A stretch of 64,000 bases of DNA from JBDSKH01 sp035495435 (GCA_035495435.1 DATJFV010000020.1:45029-109028), one strand, 5' to 3'. Positions 52,081 to 61,623 are shown, counted from the first letter of the stretch. Translations and numbers: made by a program. Notes: generated from the letters alone by a model not told the origin.

Positions 52081-54105
52081 CTACTGCTCTTCCGGAAGGG
52101 GAACGGCACGATCGCGCGGTGCCAGCGAGGTCTCTTCGATAAAGCTGGCGTTCAACAGCTCGCGCACGACGGCCTCGCCGTATCGCGAGGGCCCTGCGGA
52201 TGCCGCGGCCGCCGGCTTCGCTGCCGTCGCCTCCGCGGGCGGTTGCGTCGCAGCACCCGGGATCTCGGCGACATTCCACCCGGAGTCGGGAGCCGGCTTG
52301 GGCTCGGGCTCGGGAGCAGGCTTGGGCTGGGGCTCGGGCGAGGCCGACTCCGGCTCGGGCGAGGCCGGCTCGGGCTCCGGCTCGGGCGAGGCCGACTCCG
52401 GCTCTGGCGAGTCCGGCTTGGGTTCGGGCTCGTCGGGCTCCGGCTCGGCCGCCACGGGGGGCGCATCGCGCGGCGCGGCCTGCTCGGGCAGCTCGGCCGG
52501 AGCGGGAGCGCCCGGTTCGACCCGCGGCAGGAACTTGACCCGCACCCCGAGCACCTCGAGGATCGCGGCCCGCAACTGCTCGCTGACGCTCTGCCCGGGC
52601 GCGGAGCCGGGCGCCGGGCGGAAACTCGCGACGTCGCTCTCGTTCGAGAACTGCAGGGTCAGCACCTCGCCGTCGAAGGCGTGCACCGTGGTCGTCGCGA
52701 CCACCGACCAGGGACGACGGCCGTGCGCCTTCTGCATCACCTCGAGCACCTCGGGCCAGGCGTCACGCAACTGGGACGCCGTCACCGGCTTGAGCGGACG
52801 ATCCGGGGCGTCAGACTCGGCCGCCTCCGCCACAGCGGCCGGCGCCTCGGCCTTCGCCACAGCAGCCGGAGCCTCCGGAGTCACCTCGGCGTGCGGCGCC
52901 TTACGGCGCGGCTCCTCCCGCGGTGCAGCGACCACCTCATCCGAGACCCCGACCCGCCGCTCCAGACGCTCGACCCGCGCGAGCGCACCACGGTCGGAAT
53001 CGTCGGCTGCAGGAACCAGCAGCCGCGCCACCATCAGTTCCAGATGCAGACGCGGCGAGGTCGCACCCGTCATCTCGGTCAGGGCGGTGTTCACCACATC
53101 GGCCGCACGCGACAGTTGGGCCGCACCGAACGCCTGCGCCTGCGCGGCCATGTGATCCAGCTCGTCCTGCGGAACACCCCGCATCACCGACGCCGCAGCA
53201 TCTCGCGTCGCCGCGACCACGATCAGGTCACGCAACCGCTCGAGCAGGTCTTCGACGAAACGCCTCGGGTCCTGCCCGGTCTGCACGACCCGGTCGACGG
53301 CCGCGAACGCCGCCGCCGCATCCATCGCACCCACCGCGTCGACGACCTCGTCGAGCAGCGCGCCGTGGGTGTAGCCGAGCAGAGCGACCGCGCGCTCGTA
53401 CTCGACCGTGTCGTCGTCGCTGCCGGCGATCAGCTGATCCAGCAGCGACAGGGTGTCACGCACCGACCCGCCGCCGGCCCGCACCACCAGAGGCAGCACA
53501 CCGGGCGCGACGGTGACGTGCTCGCTCTCGCACAACTGCTGCACGTAGTCGAGCATCTGCGCCGGCGGCACCAGCCGGAAGGGGTAGTGATGCGTACGCG
53601 AGCGGATGGTCGAGATGACCTTCTCGGGCTCGGTGGTCGCGAAGATGAACTTCACATGCTCGGGCGGCTCTTCGACGATCTTCAGCAGTGCGTTGAAACC
53701 GCCCGAGGTGACCATGTGCGCCTCGTCGACGATGAAGATCTTGTAGCGGTCCCGCGCCGGCGCGAACACGGCACGCTCGCGCAGGTCGCGCGCATCGTCG
53801 ACGCCGCCGTGCGATGCCGCATCGATCTCCACCACATCCAGCGACCCGCCGCCGTCGCGAGCGAGTTCACGACACGACGGGCAGACACCGCACGGGGTGT
53901 CGGTGGGCCCCTCGGCGCAGTTCAGGCATCGGGCGAGGATGCGCGCGCTGGTGGTCTTGCCGCACCCGCGCGGGCCGGAGAACAGGTACGCGTGATTGAC
54001 CCGGTCGGTACGCAACGCCGTGCGCAGCGGGTCGGTCACCTGAGACTGACCGATGAGCTCGGCGAAGGTCTCGGGCCGGTAGCGGCGGTAGAGGGCGGTG
54101 ACCAC
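52081..54105 (-). CDS. dnaX: DNA polymerase III gamma/tau subunit
   Basis: 674 residues from GTG 54105. The N terminus is LYRRYRPETFAELIGQ; Walker A is GPRGCGKTT; a zinc module with CLNC and CGVCPSC follows; and DEAHMVTSGGFNALLKIVEEPP is the sensor region. A long acidic Pro/Glu linker (about 560-625) joins the C-terminal part. TACTCT lies 6 bases before the GTG and there is no ribosome binding site. It drives clamp loading. ffs and tRNA-Ser diverge from it. Confidence 0.95.
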   Translation of the reverse strand: MVTALYRRYRPETFAELIGQSQVTDPLRTALRTDRVNHAYLFSGPRGCGKTTSARILARCLNCAEGPTDTPCGVCPSCRELARDGGGSLDVVEIDAASHGGVDDARDLRERAVFAPARDRYKIFIVDEAHMVTSGGFNALLKIVEEPPEHVKFIFATTEPEKVISTIRSRTHHYPFRLVPPAQMLDYVQQLCESEHVTVAPGVLPLVVRAGGGSVRDTLSLLDQLIAGSDDDTVEYERAVALLGYTHGALLDEVVDAVGAMDAAAAFAAVDRVVQTGQDPRRFVEDLLERLRDLIVVAATRDAAASVMRGVPQDELDHMAAQAQAFGAAQLSRAADVVNTALTEMTGATSPRLHLELMVARLLVPAADDSDRGALARVERLERRVGVSDEVVAAPREEPRRKAPHAEVTPEAPAAVAKAEAPAAVAEAAESDAPDRPLKPVTASQLRDAWPEVLEVMQKAHGRRPWSVVATTTVHAFDGEVLTLQFSNESDVASFRPAPGSAPGQSVSEQLRAAILEVLGVRVKFLPRVEPGAPAPAELPEQAAPRDAPPVAAEPEPDEPEPKPDSPEPESASPEPEPEPASPEPESASPEPQPKPAPEPEPKPAPDSGWNVAEIPGAATQPPAEATAAKPAAAASAGPSRYGEAVVRELLNASFIEETSLAPRDRAVPLPEEQ

Positions 54106-54172
54106 ATAGAGAGAGTAGTCGCCGCCGGTGACCCTGGGCTGGGACGGCCGAACGCCCTGTAGACTCTCCCCC

Positions 54173-54261
54173 GGCTCTCCGCGTGGCGCCATCCAGGCCA
54201 ACTCCCCCAGGGCAGAAATGCAGCAAGGGTAACCCGGCTCTGGCGGGTGCGCGGAGGGTCC
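54173..54261 (+). ncRNA. ffs: Signal recognition particle RNA (4.5S, small type)
   Basis: The conserved SRP core is visible: AACTCCCCCAGGGCAGAAAT, then GCAGCAAGGGTAACCC, flanked by pairing arms CTCTCCGCG and CGCGGAGGG. TAGACT at 54160-54165 places the start near 54172. Size and core match the short actinobacterial form. It lies 5 bases upstream of tRNA-Ser and 67 bases from dnaX, divergently. The ends are approximate. Confidence 0.9.
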
Positions 54262-54265
54262 TTCA

Positions 54266-54350
54266 GGAGGATTCGCCTAGTGGCCTATGGCGCACGCTTG
54301 GAAAGCGTGTTGGGTGAAAGCCCTCGGGGGTTCGAATCCCCCATCCTCCG
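54266..54350 (+). tRNA. tRNA-Ser (anticodon GGA)
   Basis: Class II tRNA with a long variable arm. Acceptor GGAGGAT pairs with ATCCTCC; anticodon arm CACGC-TTGGAAA-GCGTG gives GGA (serine, TCC/TCT); the T loop is GGTTCGAATCC. CCA is not encoded. It starts 5 bases after the ffs RNA and is probably cut from the same transcript. Confidence 0.96.
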
Positions 54351-54423
54351 CACACACCAGCAGTCCGCAGCACCAGAACACACCATCGGCCGTCCGGAAG
54401 CCACATCCGGAAGAGGGGGCAAG

Positions 54424-55050
54424 GTGAGCACCACCGCTCTGGTGACCGTGCGCCCGCGCCGGTCGCTGATCATGACGGGGTTCCTCTCCATCGCGGTCGC
54501 CATGGTGCCCGTCTTCGGGGTGCTGTACTGGTTCTCGATCGAGCACCACAGCTGGCCGGCCGTGCTGATCGTGCATGTGCTCGTCACCCTGCTCGGCATC
54601 GTCATCGGCATCCGCCAGTTGATGGTGCATTCGGCCGTGACCGATGACGAGCTGATCGGCAACGGCATCTTCACGCCGATGGTGCGGGTGCCGCTGTCGC
54701 AGATCGCCAGCGTCGACCTGGTCGAGACCTATGTCGGTCAGACCCCCGAGTCGGTGACCCAGCTGCTGGTTCGCGATGCGGGCGGGCGACGGCTGTTCCG
54801 GATGCGGGGCAATTTCTATCCCGACGGCGCGCTGGAGAGCATCGCCGCCGCGCTCCCGGTAACGGCCGAGGTCGTGTCGGAGCCGATCTCCGTCGCCGAG
54901 TTCTTCCGCGCCTACCCCGGAAGCGCCTACTGGTTCGAACGTCGGCCCGTGCTGCGGTTCGCCGTGTTCGTGGCGGCACTGGGGATCGCCCTGGTCATCG
55001 CCGCCTGGGTGATGACGATCCTCGGAATGCCGGTCGGCTTCGCGTCCTGA
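54424..55050 (+). CDS. Membrane protein with PH-like domain
   Basis: 208 residues. Two membrane spans at about 15-58, then a soluble part with the bacterial PH fold (VTDDELIGNGIFTPMVRVPLSQIASVDLVE), and a last span at about 180-205. The GTG at 54424 follows GAGGGG by 6 bases. The arrangement suggests a small membrane-attached protein of unknown role. The stop codon is in the first copy of a 17-bp tandem repeat. Confidence 0.75.
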   Translation: MSTTALVTVRPRRSLIMTGFLSIAVAMVPVFGVLYWFSIEHHSWPAVLIVHVLVTLLGIVIGIRQLMVHSAVTDDELIGNGIFTPMVRVPLSQIASVDLVETYVGQTPESVTQLLVRDAGGRRLFRMRGNFYPDGALESIAAALPVTAEVVSEPISVAEFFRAYPGSAYWFERRPVLRFAVFVAALGIALVIAAWVMTILGMPVGFAS

Positions 55051-55095
55051 CGCGACTCAGCACCTGACGCGACTCAGCACCTGACGCGACTCAGC
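55047..55095. repeat. 17-bp tandem repeat, 2.9 copies, between convergent genes
   Basis: CTGACGCGACTCAGCAC repeats at 55047-55063 and 55064-55080; the third copy, 55081-55095, lacks the last two bases. The first copy holds the stop of the PH gene, the third holds the stop of the minus-strand ATPase gene. Each unit contains a small CTGA/TCAG dyad. A slippage-prone site. Confidence 0.9.
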
Positions 55096-56851
55096 GACTG
55101 CGGCCGAACAGCTTGCCGACCAGCACCCGGGCGATCTTGACGCCGGCGTTCACCGTCTGCTTCCGCAGCCGCTCGGCTTCGCGCTCCTGCCGACGCGCCT
55201 CCGCCGCCGCTTCGCGCTCCCGCCCCTTCTGCTCCGCCGCGCTCTCGCGAGCCTGACGCTCGGCATCCTTCATCGCCTGCTTCTGCATCGCGTCGAGCTC
55301 ACGCGCCTGCTGCTCGGCCTGCTGCTTCGCCGCGAGCGCCGCCTGCGCCTGGGACTGCTGCTCGGTCAGCACCACATTGGCGGTCGCTGCGGGGACCGCG
55401 GTCGTCTGGTACTTCGCCAGCAGCGGCGACGCGGCCACGGCCGCCGCGATCTGCTCATCGGGCGTCGGATCCATCGACCCCTGCGGGGCACGCAACCGCG
55501 TCCACGCCACCGGCGACGGCGCGCCCTTCTCGTTCATCACCGTCACGATCGCCTCACCGATCCCGAGGGTGGTGAGCACCTCGCCCAGGTCGTAGTCCGA
55601 GATCGGGTAGGTGCTGACCGTCGCCTTCAGCGCCTTCGCGTCATCGGGGGTGTGCGCACGCAGCTGGTGCTGCACCCGTGACCCGAGCTGTGCCAGCACA
55701 TCACCCGGGACGTCCTTCGGCGTCTGGGTGACGAAGAAGATGCCGACCCCGCGCGACCGGATGAGACGCACCACCTGGGTGATCGTCGCCTGGAAATCCT
55801 TCGACGCATCCTTGAACAGCAGGTGCGCCTCATCGAAGAAGAAGACCAGCTTCGGCTTGTCGGTGTCGCCCACCTCGGGCAGCGTCTCGTAGAGCCGAGA
55901 CAAGAGCCACATGAGGAAGGTGGAGAACAGTTCCGGCTTGCCGAGCACACTGCGCACCCCGAGGAGGCTCACCACCCCGCGGTCTCCGGTCACCCGAAAG
56001 AAGTCGTTCACGTCGATCTCGGGGGTTCCGAAGAACACATCGGCACCCTGATCGGCGAACGTGATCAACTCGCGCAGGATCACTCCGACGGTCGCCTTCG
56101 ACAGGCCGCCGAGCTCGGTGAGCTCTGCCTTGCCCTCGTCGCTCACCAGGTAGTTGAGCACCGCCCGCAGATCCTGCAGGGTGATCAGCTCGAGACCCTT
56201 GCTGTCGGCGTAGTGGAACACCAGGCCGAGACTGGACTCCTGCGTCTGGTTGAGCCCCAGCACCTTGCTGAGCATGAGGGGACCGAACGTCTTCACCGAC
56301 GCGCGGATCGGAACGCCCTGCCCCATCCCGCCGAGCGAGTAGTACTCGGTGGGGCTGGCCTGCGGCGTCCAGTCCTGGCCGATGCTGCGGGTGCGCGCCA
56401 GCAGCTTGTCGTTGCCGCTGCCGGGGCTCGCGATCCCCGACAGGTCGCCTTTGATGTCGGCGGCGAACACCGGCACCCCGGCAGCGCTCAGCTGCTCGGC
56501 CAGCACCTGCAGGGTCTTGGTCTTGCCGGTACCGGTGGCGCCGGCGACGAGACCGTGGCGGTTGACCATCGCGATCGGGATGCGCACCTGCGCCTCGGGG
56601 ATCGCCTCACCGTTGACGAGCGCGCCCATGTCGAGAGCCGGGGCGTCGAAGGCGTAGCCGGCCTCGATGGCGGCCACCGCGTCCGCACCGAGTGGCCCGA
56701 CGACCGGCGCTGCAGGCTCGGCGGATGCCGTGGCCGGCTGCTGCGCGGCGGCCTGCGCCTGCTGCGCAGCCGACTCGGCCGCGGCGAGGGCCGCCTGCGC
56801 GTCTTCGAGAGCCTTCTTGGCGGCGGCGACCTGCTCTTCAGCTTCCGTCAT
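55091..56851 (-). CDS. HerA-like helicase/ATPase, DUF853 family
   Basis: 586 residues. An N-terminal Ala-rich coiled coil (about 1-45) leads to a P-loop domain (GATGTGKTKTL near 105; FFFDEAHLLFKDA), then an Ala/Gln/Arg-rich coiled coil (about 490-565). This is the DUF853 group of HerA-like ATPases, common in actinobacteria and of uncertain role. TAGGCT, overlapping the PAP2 stop region, lies 7 bases before the ATG, so an internal leaderless promoter is likely. Confidence 0.88.
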   Translation of the reverse strand: MTEAEEQVAAAKKALEDAQAALAAAESAAQQAQAAAQQPATASAEPAAPVVGPLGADAVAAIEAGYAFDAPALDMGALVNGEAIPEAQVRIPIAMVNRHGLVAGATGTGKTKTLQVLAEQLSAAGVPVFAADIKGDLSGIASPGSGNDKLLARTRSIGQDWTPQASPTEYYSLGGMGQGVPIRASVKTFGPLMLSKVLGLNQTQESSLGLVFHYADSKGLELITLQDLRAVLNYLVSDEGKAELTELGGLSKATVGVILRELITFADQGADVFFGTPEIDVNDFFRVTGDRGVVSLLGVRSVLGKPELFSTFLMWLLSRLYETLPEVGDTDKPKLVFFFDEAHLLFKDASKDFQATITQVVRLIRSRGVGIFFVTQTPKDVPGDVLAQLGSRVQHQLRAHTPDDAKALKATVSTYPISDYDLGEVLTTLGIGEAIVTVMNEKGAPSPVAWTRLRAPQGSMDPTPDEQIAAAVAASPLLAKYQTTAVPAATANVVLTEQQSQAQAALAAKQQAEQQARELDAMQKQAMKDAERQARESAAEQKGREREAAAEARRQEREAERLRKQTVNAGVKIARVLVGKLFGRSR

Positions 56852-56861
56852 GGGCGTCAGC

Positions 56862-57533
56862 CTATTCGGCGCGTACCCGACGCGGTGGTCGCTCGTCGCT
56901 CACCTTGGCGGCGAACAACGCCCAGACGAGCACCGCCACCGCAGCGCCGAGCAGGATGCCACCGACCGTGTCGGTGACCCAGTGAGCGCCGAGGTAGGTG
57001 CGGCTGAGGGCCATCAGCACGACATAGACGGCACCGGCGGCGGCGATCCAGCTGCGACGCAGCAGAAGCGCCAGCAGCACGACGAGGGTCGCGGCGTTCG
57101 CGGTGTGCCCCGACGGGAACGACGGCGAATCCAGCGGCAGCAGGATCTGCTCGGGACGCGCACGCCCGAACAGCGCCTTCAGCAGCTGCACCAGACCCGA
57201 GCTCACCGCGCAGCCGAGGATGAACGCCGACGCGGCCCAGGGGCGCCGCGCGATCAGGAACGCGACCGCGGTGCCCACCGGCACCACCAGCACGGCGAAC
57301 CAGCCGCCGCCGATGAAGTCGAAGACGCGCGCCGGGACCTCCCAGAACGGGGAGCGGTGCTCGACGATCTCCTCCATCCACTCGGCGTCGAGACCCTCGG
57401 GGTTGAGGGTGCGCAGGGTCACCAGCAGACCGAGCCCGACGGCGAGGAGGAGGGCGACACCGGCGGCGACAGCGGCCAGTCGGCGCGGGGAGCGTTCGAT
57501 ACGCAGGAGGCGGTCGTCGGCGCGAGGGGGCAC
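56862..57533 (-). CDS. PAP2-family membrane phosphatase
   Basis: 223 residues, about six membrane spans. The three PAP2 motifs are clear: KALFGRARP, PSGH, and SRTYLGAHWVTD. It may dephosphorylate undecaprenyl pyrophosphate or phosphatidate. The GTG start at 57533 has no ribosome binding site; TACGCT lies exactly 6 bases upstream, so it is probably leaderless. The ATPase gene begins 10 bases after its stop. Confidence 0.88.
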   Translation of the reverse strand: MPPRADDRLLRIERSPRRLAAVAAGVALLLAVGLGLLVTLRTLNPEGLDAEWMEEIVEHRSPFWEVPARVFDFIGGGWFAVLVVPVGTAVAFLIARRPWAASAFILGCAVSSGLVQLLKALFGRARPEQILLPLDSPSFPSGHTANAATLVVLLALLLRRSWIAAAGAVYVVLMALSRTYLGAHWVTDTVGGILLGAAVAVLVWALFAAKVSDERPPRRVRAE

Positions 57534-57554
57534 CGGAACAGCGTACGCGGCGCG

Positions 57555-59876
57555 TCACCCCGCCATCGGAACCACCCGCCAGGTCGGATGCAGGGCCCGC
57601 GTGTGGGTGACGATCCGGGTCTGCCCGGTGAGCTGCACCGACTGGCTGAGCGCGATGTCACCGCTCGAGCGACCGAAACCGAGAACCAGTTCGCCGGGTT
57701 CGACGACGCGCTGCAGGTCCACCCCGGTGAACGAGGCGAGGTCGGCCGGCACCTGCACGGTCAGGCGCGCGGCGGCCCCGGCATCCAGGGGCACCCTGGC
57801 GAAGCCGATCAGCCGCTGCACCGGACGCACCACGGACGCCAGCGGGTCGTGCAGATAGAGCTGCACGACATCCGCCCCCGCACGATCACCCGCATTGCGC
57901 ACGGTGAGCGACAGTTCGGCCGTGCCGTCGGTCGCGAACTGCAGGGTCGTCGCGGACAGGTCGGACCACTCGAAAGCGGTGTAGCTGAGCCCGTGACCGA
58001 ACGGGTAGGCGGCCCCGGGGTCGATGCTCGACACCGTGCTGGACTGCCCGAGGGGGGCGACCAGATAGGTCGAGGGCTGAGCCCCCGGTGAGCGGGGGAT
58101 GCTCACCGGAAGCCGTCCCGACGGGTTCACCGCACCGCTCAGCACCCGGGCGATCGCCGCAGCACCCTCCTCGCCGGGGAAGAAGGTCTGCACGATCGCG
58201 GCCGCCTCCGTCACCGCGCGCCCGAGTGCGTACGGCCGACCCGACAGCAGCACCAGCACCGTCGGGGTGGCCGCATCGAGCAGGGCATCGAGCAGCTGCT
58301 GCTGCGCACCCGGCAGGTCCAGCGACGCGACATCGCACCCCTCGCCACTGGTGCCGCGACCGAACAGCCCCGCACGATCGCCGAGAGCCAGCACGACGAC
58401 ATCGCTGTCGGCGGCGAGCGCCACCGCATCGGCGATGCCGTCGGTCTCGCCCCCGTCGATCGAGGTTCCGGCGGCGTGCACCACCTCTGCTTCGGGGAAC
58501 TCGGCCCGCACCGCCTGCAGCAGCGTGGGCAGCTCGATGCCGAGCCCCGCCTCCGGATGGTGCACCCCGATATGCGCCGGGAACGAGTAGCACCCCAGCA
58601 GTGCCGCCCAGGTGTCGGCGTTCGGCCCGATCACCGCGACCCGACCGGGTGCCGTCAGCGGCAGCAGGCCGTCGTTCGCGACCAGCACGACCGCCTGCTC
58701 GGCGATCTCGCGAGCCAAGCTGCGATTCTGCGGCGGATCGAGGTCGACGGTGCCGCGCAGCGCCTCGGGCTGGTCGAGATCGGCGCCGCGCAGCACCGGC
58801 GGCACCGGGTCCCACATCGGGTCCAGCAGCCCGAGCTCGTGCTTCTGCCGCAGCACCCGCGTCAGCGCGCGGTCGAGCAGCGCTTCGTCGACCAGACCGT
58901 CGCGCACCGCGGCCAGCAGCGGCTCGCCGAAGGTGTGCACGGTGGGCAGCTCGACATCGATCCCCGCCTGCAGGGCCAGCGCAGCCGCCTCGCCCCAGCT
59001 GCCGGCGACACCGTGCAACATCTTCAGGAACGCGATCGCGAAGTAGTCGGCCACGACGGTTCCGGTGAAACCCCAGGTGTCGCGCAGCAACCCGGTCAGC
59101 AGCGCCGCATCCGCCGCCGCCGGAATACCGTCGGTGTCGGTGTACGCGTTCATCACCGACCGTGCTCCGCCGTCGCGCAGCGCGTGCTCGAACGGAGGCA
59201 GCAGCACATCCGCCACCTCGCGCGGCCCGGCAGACACCGGCGCCAGGTTGCGTCCACCACGCGACGCCGAGTAGCCGACGAAATGCTTCAGCGTCGCCAC
59301 GATCCCGGCCGACTCGAGCCCCCGCACATAGGCGGCGCCGATCGTGCCCACCAGGTACGGGTCCTCGCCGATGGTCTCCTCCACGCGGCCCCACCGCGCA
59401 TCGCGCACCACATCGAGCACCGGAGCCAGCCCCTGATGCACCCCCACCGAGGCCATATCGGCACCGATGCGCGCCGCCATCCGCTCGATCAGGTGCGGGT
59501 CGAAGGTGGCGCCCCACGACACCGGCACCGGGTAGGCGGTCGCGCCCCAGGCGGCGAAGCCGGCCAGGCACTCCTCGTGAGCGAGCGCCGGGATGCCGTG
59601 GGTGCCCTCCGCGATGATCCGCTGCTGGGTGCGCGCCAGCGACAGCGCCCCGAGCGCCGGATCCACCGGCGCGGTGCCGAACGGGCGCGTCAGCTGCCCG
59701 AGCCCGCGCGGAAGCAGGTGGTCGAGGTCGGCGTTCTCGTCGACGAAGTCGTTCTGGTGCGGGGCGACCTCGCCGCCCTCGCCCGATGCGCCCACCCACA
59801 CCCCGTAGAGCTGCGCGATCTTCTCCTCGAGGGTGAGCCGCGCGATCAGGCCGGCCACGGCATCCGGTGCCCCCAT
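57555..59876 (-). CDS. Beta-glucosidase, GH3 family
   Basis: 773 residues. The nucleophile is D277 (VVADYFA), KHF at 197-199 and RWGR..E at 161-166 line the active site; the GH3 C-terminal domain follows, then a fibronectin-III-like domain (from about 660). There is no signal peptide, so it acts inside the cell on imported oligosaccharides. The ATG at 59876 shares one base with the permease stop (TGATG), placing it in the sugar ABC operon and suggesting that the operon imports beta-glucosides. Confidence 0.92.
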   Translation of the reverse strand: MGAPDAVAGLIARLTLEEKIAQLYGVWVGASGEGGEVAPHQNDFVDENADLDHLLPRGLGQLTRPFGTAPVDPALGALSLARTQQRIIAEGTHGIPALAHEECLAGFAAWGATAYPVPVSWGATFDPHLIERMAARIGADMASVGVHQGLAPVLDVVRDARWGRVEETIGEDPYLVGTIGAAYVRGLESAGIVATLKHFVGYSASRGGRNLAPVSAGPREVADVLLPPFEHALRDGGARSVMNAYTDTDGIPAAADAALLTGLLRDTWGFTGTVVADYFAIAFLKMLHGVAGSWGEAAALALQAGIDVELPTVHTFGEPLLAAVRDGLVDEALLDRALTRVLRQKHELGLLDPMWDPVPPVLRGADLDQPEALRGTVDLDPPQNRSLAREIAEQAVVLVANDGLLPLTAPGRVAVIGPNADTWAALLGCYSFPAHIGVHHPEAGLGIELPTLLQAVRAEFPEAEVVHAAGTSIDGGETDGIADAVALAADSDVVVLALGDRAGLFGRGTSGEGCDVASLDLPGAQQQLLDALLDAATPTVLVLLSGRPYALGRAVTEAAAIVQTFFPGEEGAAAIARVLSGAVNPSGRLPVSIPRSPGAQPSTYLVAPLGQSSTVSSIDPGAAYPFGHGLSYTAFEWSDLSATTLQFATDGTAELSLTVRNAGDRAGADVVQLYLHDPLASVVRPVQRLIGFARVPLDAGAAARLTVQVPADLASFTGVDLQRVVEPGELVLGFGRSSGDIALSQSVQLTGQTRIVTHTRALHPTWRVVPMAG

Positions 59877-60694
59877 CAGCCCTTCACCGCCCCGGTGAGA
59901 CCACCGACGATGCGACGCTGCGCGATCGTGAAGAACAGGATCGCCGGCAGGGCGGCGATGCTCGTGAACGCCAGCACGGCCGCGGTGTCTTGCGAGTACG
60001 CCGTCGCGAAGTACTGCACCCCGAGCGGCAGCGTCGCGGTCTTGGGGTTGCCGAGGATCAGCAGCGGCAGCAGGTACGCGTTCCAGCTCGCCACGAAGGC
60101 GAGCACGCCGACGGTGACGAGTCCCGGGCCGGACAACGGCAGCAGGATGCGCCAGAAGAAGCCGAGGCGGCTGGCGCCGTCGATCATCGCGGCGTCCTCC
60201 AGCTCGGCCGGGATGCCGCGCAGGAACGGCACCAGGATGATGATCGTCGTCGGCAGCTGGAAGGCGATCTGCGGGATCGCCACCCCGGCCAACGTGCTGA
60301 GCAGTCCCAGGTTCTTGAGCATCACGAACAGCGGCACGATCGCCACCGACAGCGGGAACAGCAGCCCGGCGGTGAACAGCGAGAAGACCGCCTCGCGCCC
60401 GCGGAAGCTGTAGCGCGCGATCACGAACGCCGCCATCACGCCGAGCATCACGACGCCGGCGGTCGTGACGAGCGCCACGATCGAGCTGTTCAGCGCCTGC
60501 TGCCAGAACGCGGGCGATCCGAGCACCTGGCCGTACTTGTCCCACACCCACGGGTCGGGGAACCCGGCCGGGTCGGCGTTGATCTGCGCGGTGGTGCGGA
60601 ACCCGCCGATCACGACATAGATCACCGGCGCGATCGTCACCGCCACCGCGAGCAGGGCGACGAAGTAGACCGCGGGCTGGCTGAGGCGCCTCAC
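59876..60694 (-). CDS. Sugar ABC transporter permease (MalG-type)
   Basis: 272 residues, six membrane spans. The EAA loop is ELEDAAMIDGASRLGFFWRILLPLSGPGL. The protein has the short N-terminal form of MalG-like permeases of the CUT1 class. GTG 60694 overlaps the partner's stop (GTGA). It forms the channel with the permease encoded at 60691-61623; an ATPase of the MsmK type is not encoded in the window, as usual for such actinobacterial operons. Confidence 0.93.
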   Translation of the reverse strand: MRRLSQPAVYFVALLAVAVTIAPVIYVVIGGFRTTAQINADPAGFPDPWVWDKYGQVLGSPAFWQQALNSSIVALVTTAGVVMLGVMAAFVIARYSFRGREAVFSLFTAGLLFPLSVAIVPLFVMLKNLGLLSTLAGVAIPQIAFQLPTTIIILVPFLRGIPAELEDAAMIDGASRLGFFWRILLPLSGPGLVTVGVLAFVASWNAYLLPLLILGNPKTATLPLGVQYFATAYSQDTAAVLAFTSIAALPAILFFTIAQRRIVGGLTGAVKG

Positions 60695-61623
60695 GAGACA
60701 CCCCGGGTGAGCGAGGCGCCGAAGTCGCGGCGCAGGATGAAGCGCTGGTACAGCAGCGCGAAGATCAGCGAAACGATGAACAGGATCACCGCGACGGCGC
60801 TGCCGTACCCCAACTGCGAGCGCTGGAAGCCGTACTGCACCATGTAGGTCGCCATCGTGGTCGTCGCGTTCACCGGTCCGCCGCCGGTGAGGATCCACAC
60901 CATGTCGAACAGCTGCAGTGAGCCGATGATCGACAGGAACGCCCAGATGCGGATGGTGGGGCCGAGCAGCGGAATGGTGATGTGCCGCTGGGTCTGCCAC
61001 CAGGTGGCTCCGTCGATCTGAGCCGCCTCGGACAACTCGTCGGGCACGCCCTGCAGCCCGGCGAGGAACAGGATGATCGCGAAGCCCAGGTATTTCCAGC
61101 AGAGCACGAAGAACAGCGTCCAGAAGACCACGTTCTGGTCGGCGAGCCAGAGCTGCACCACGCCGCCGAGGCCCATGCCCTGCAGCACCCCGTCGACCGG
61201 CCCGTCGGGCTGCAGCAGCAGCTTCCAGGCCAGACCCGCGATCACCTCGCTGAGCACGTAGGGCACGAAGATCAGCAGCCGGATGATGGTGCGGCCCCGC
61301 AGCGGACGGTTCAGCAACAGGGCGACCCCGATGGCGATCGGCCCCTGGATGAGCAGCGAGAGCCCGACGATCGCCAGGTTGTGACCGATGGCTCCCTGGA
61401 ACACCGGGTCGGCGAGCGCACGCGCGTAGTTGTCGAAGCCGATGAACCGGTCGAGGGCGCTCAGCCCGTTCCAGTTGAAGAAGCTGTAGACGGCGGCGAG
61501 GCCCACCGGCAGCAGCACGAACGTCAGATAGACGACGAGTGCGGGTGCCAGGAACCCGATGATCAGGGCCCGGCCCCTGCGCCGCGAACGACGCAGGGGC
61601 CGGGTGAGGGGTGCAGCGGTCAT
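60691..61623 (-). CDS. Sugar ABC transporter permease (MalF-type)
   Basis: 310 residues with a basic start (RRSRRRGRALI) and six spans. The EAA loop is LSEAAQIDGATWWQTQRHITIPLL. This is the CUT1 partner of the following permease. It begins 3 bases after the binding-protein stop. The order binding protein, two permeases, glycosidase is the usual one for di- and oligosaccharide uptake. Confidence 0.93.
   Translation of the reverse strand: MTAAPLTRPLRRSRRRGRALIIGFLAPALVVYLTFVLLPVGLAAVYSFFNWNGLSALDRFIGFDNYARALADPVFQGAIGHNLAIVGLSLLIQGPIAIGVALLLNRPLRGRTIIRLLIFVPYVLSEVIAGLAWKLLLQPDGPVDGVLQGMGLGGVVQLWLADQNVVFWTLFFVLCWKYLGFAIILFLAGLQGVPDELSEAAQIDGATWWQTQRHITIPLLGPTIRIWAFLSIIGSLQLFDMVWILTGGGPVNATTTMATYMVQYGFQRSQLGYGSAVAVILFIVSLIFALLYQRFILRRDFGASLTRGVS

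Noticed and set aside
52280..52460. Direct repeats that resemble a CRISPR or minisatellite
   Set aside because: They are in-frame codons for the Pro-Glu linker of DnaX; unit lengths vary, there are no unique spacers and no cas genes.
51463..54162. An 899-codon frame antisense to recR and dnaX
   Set aside because: The minus-strand genes have complete zinc, Walker and Toprim motifs; the plus-strand product is low-complexity and has no ribosome site.
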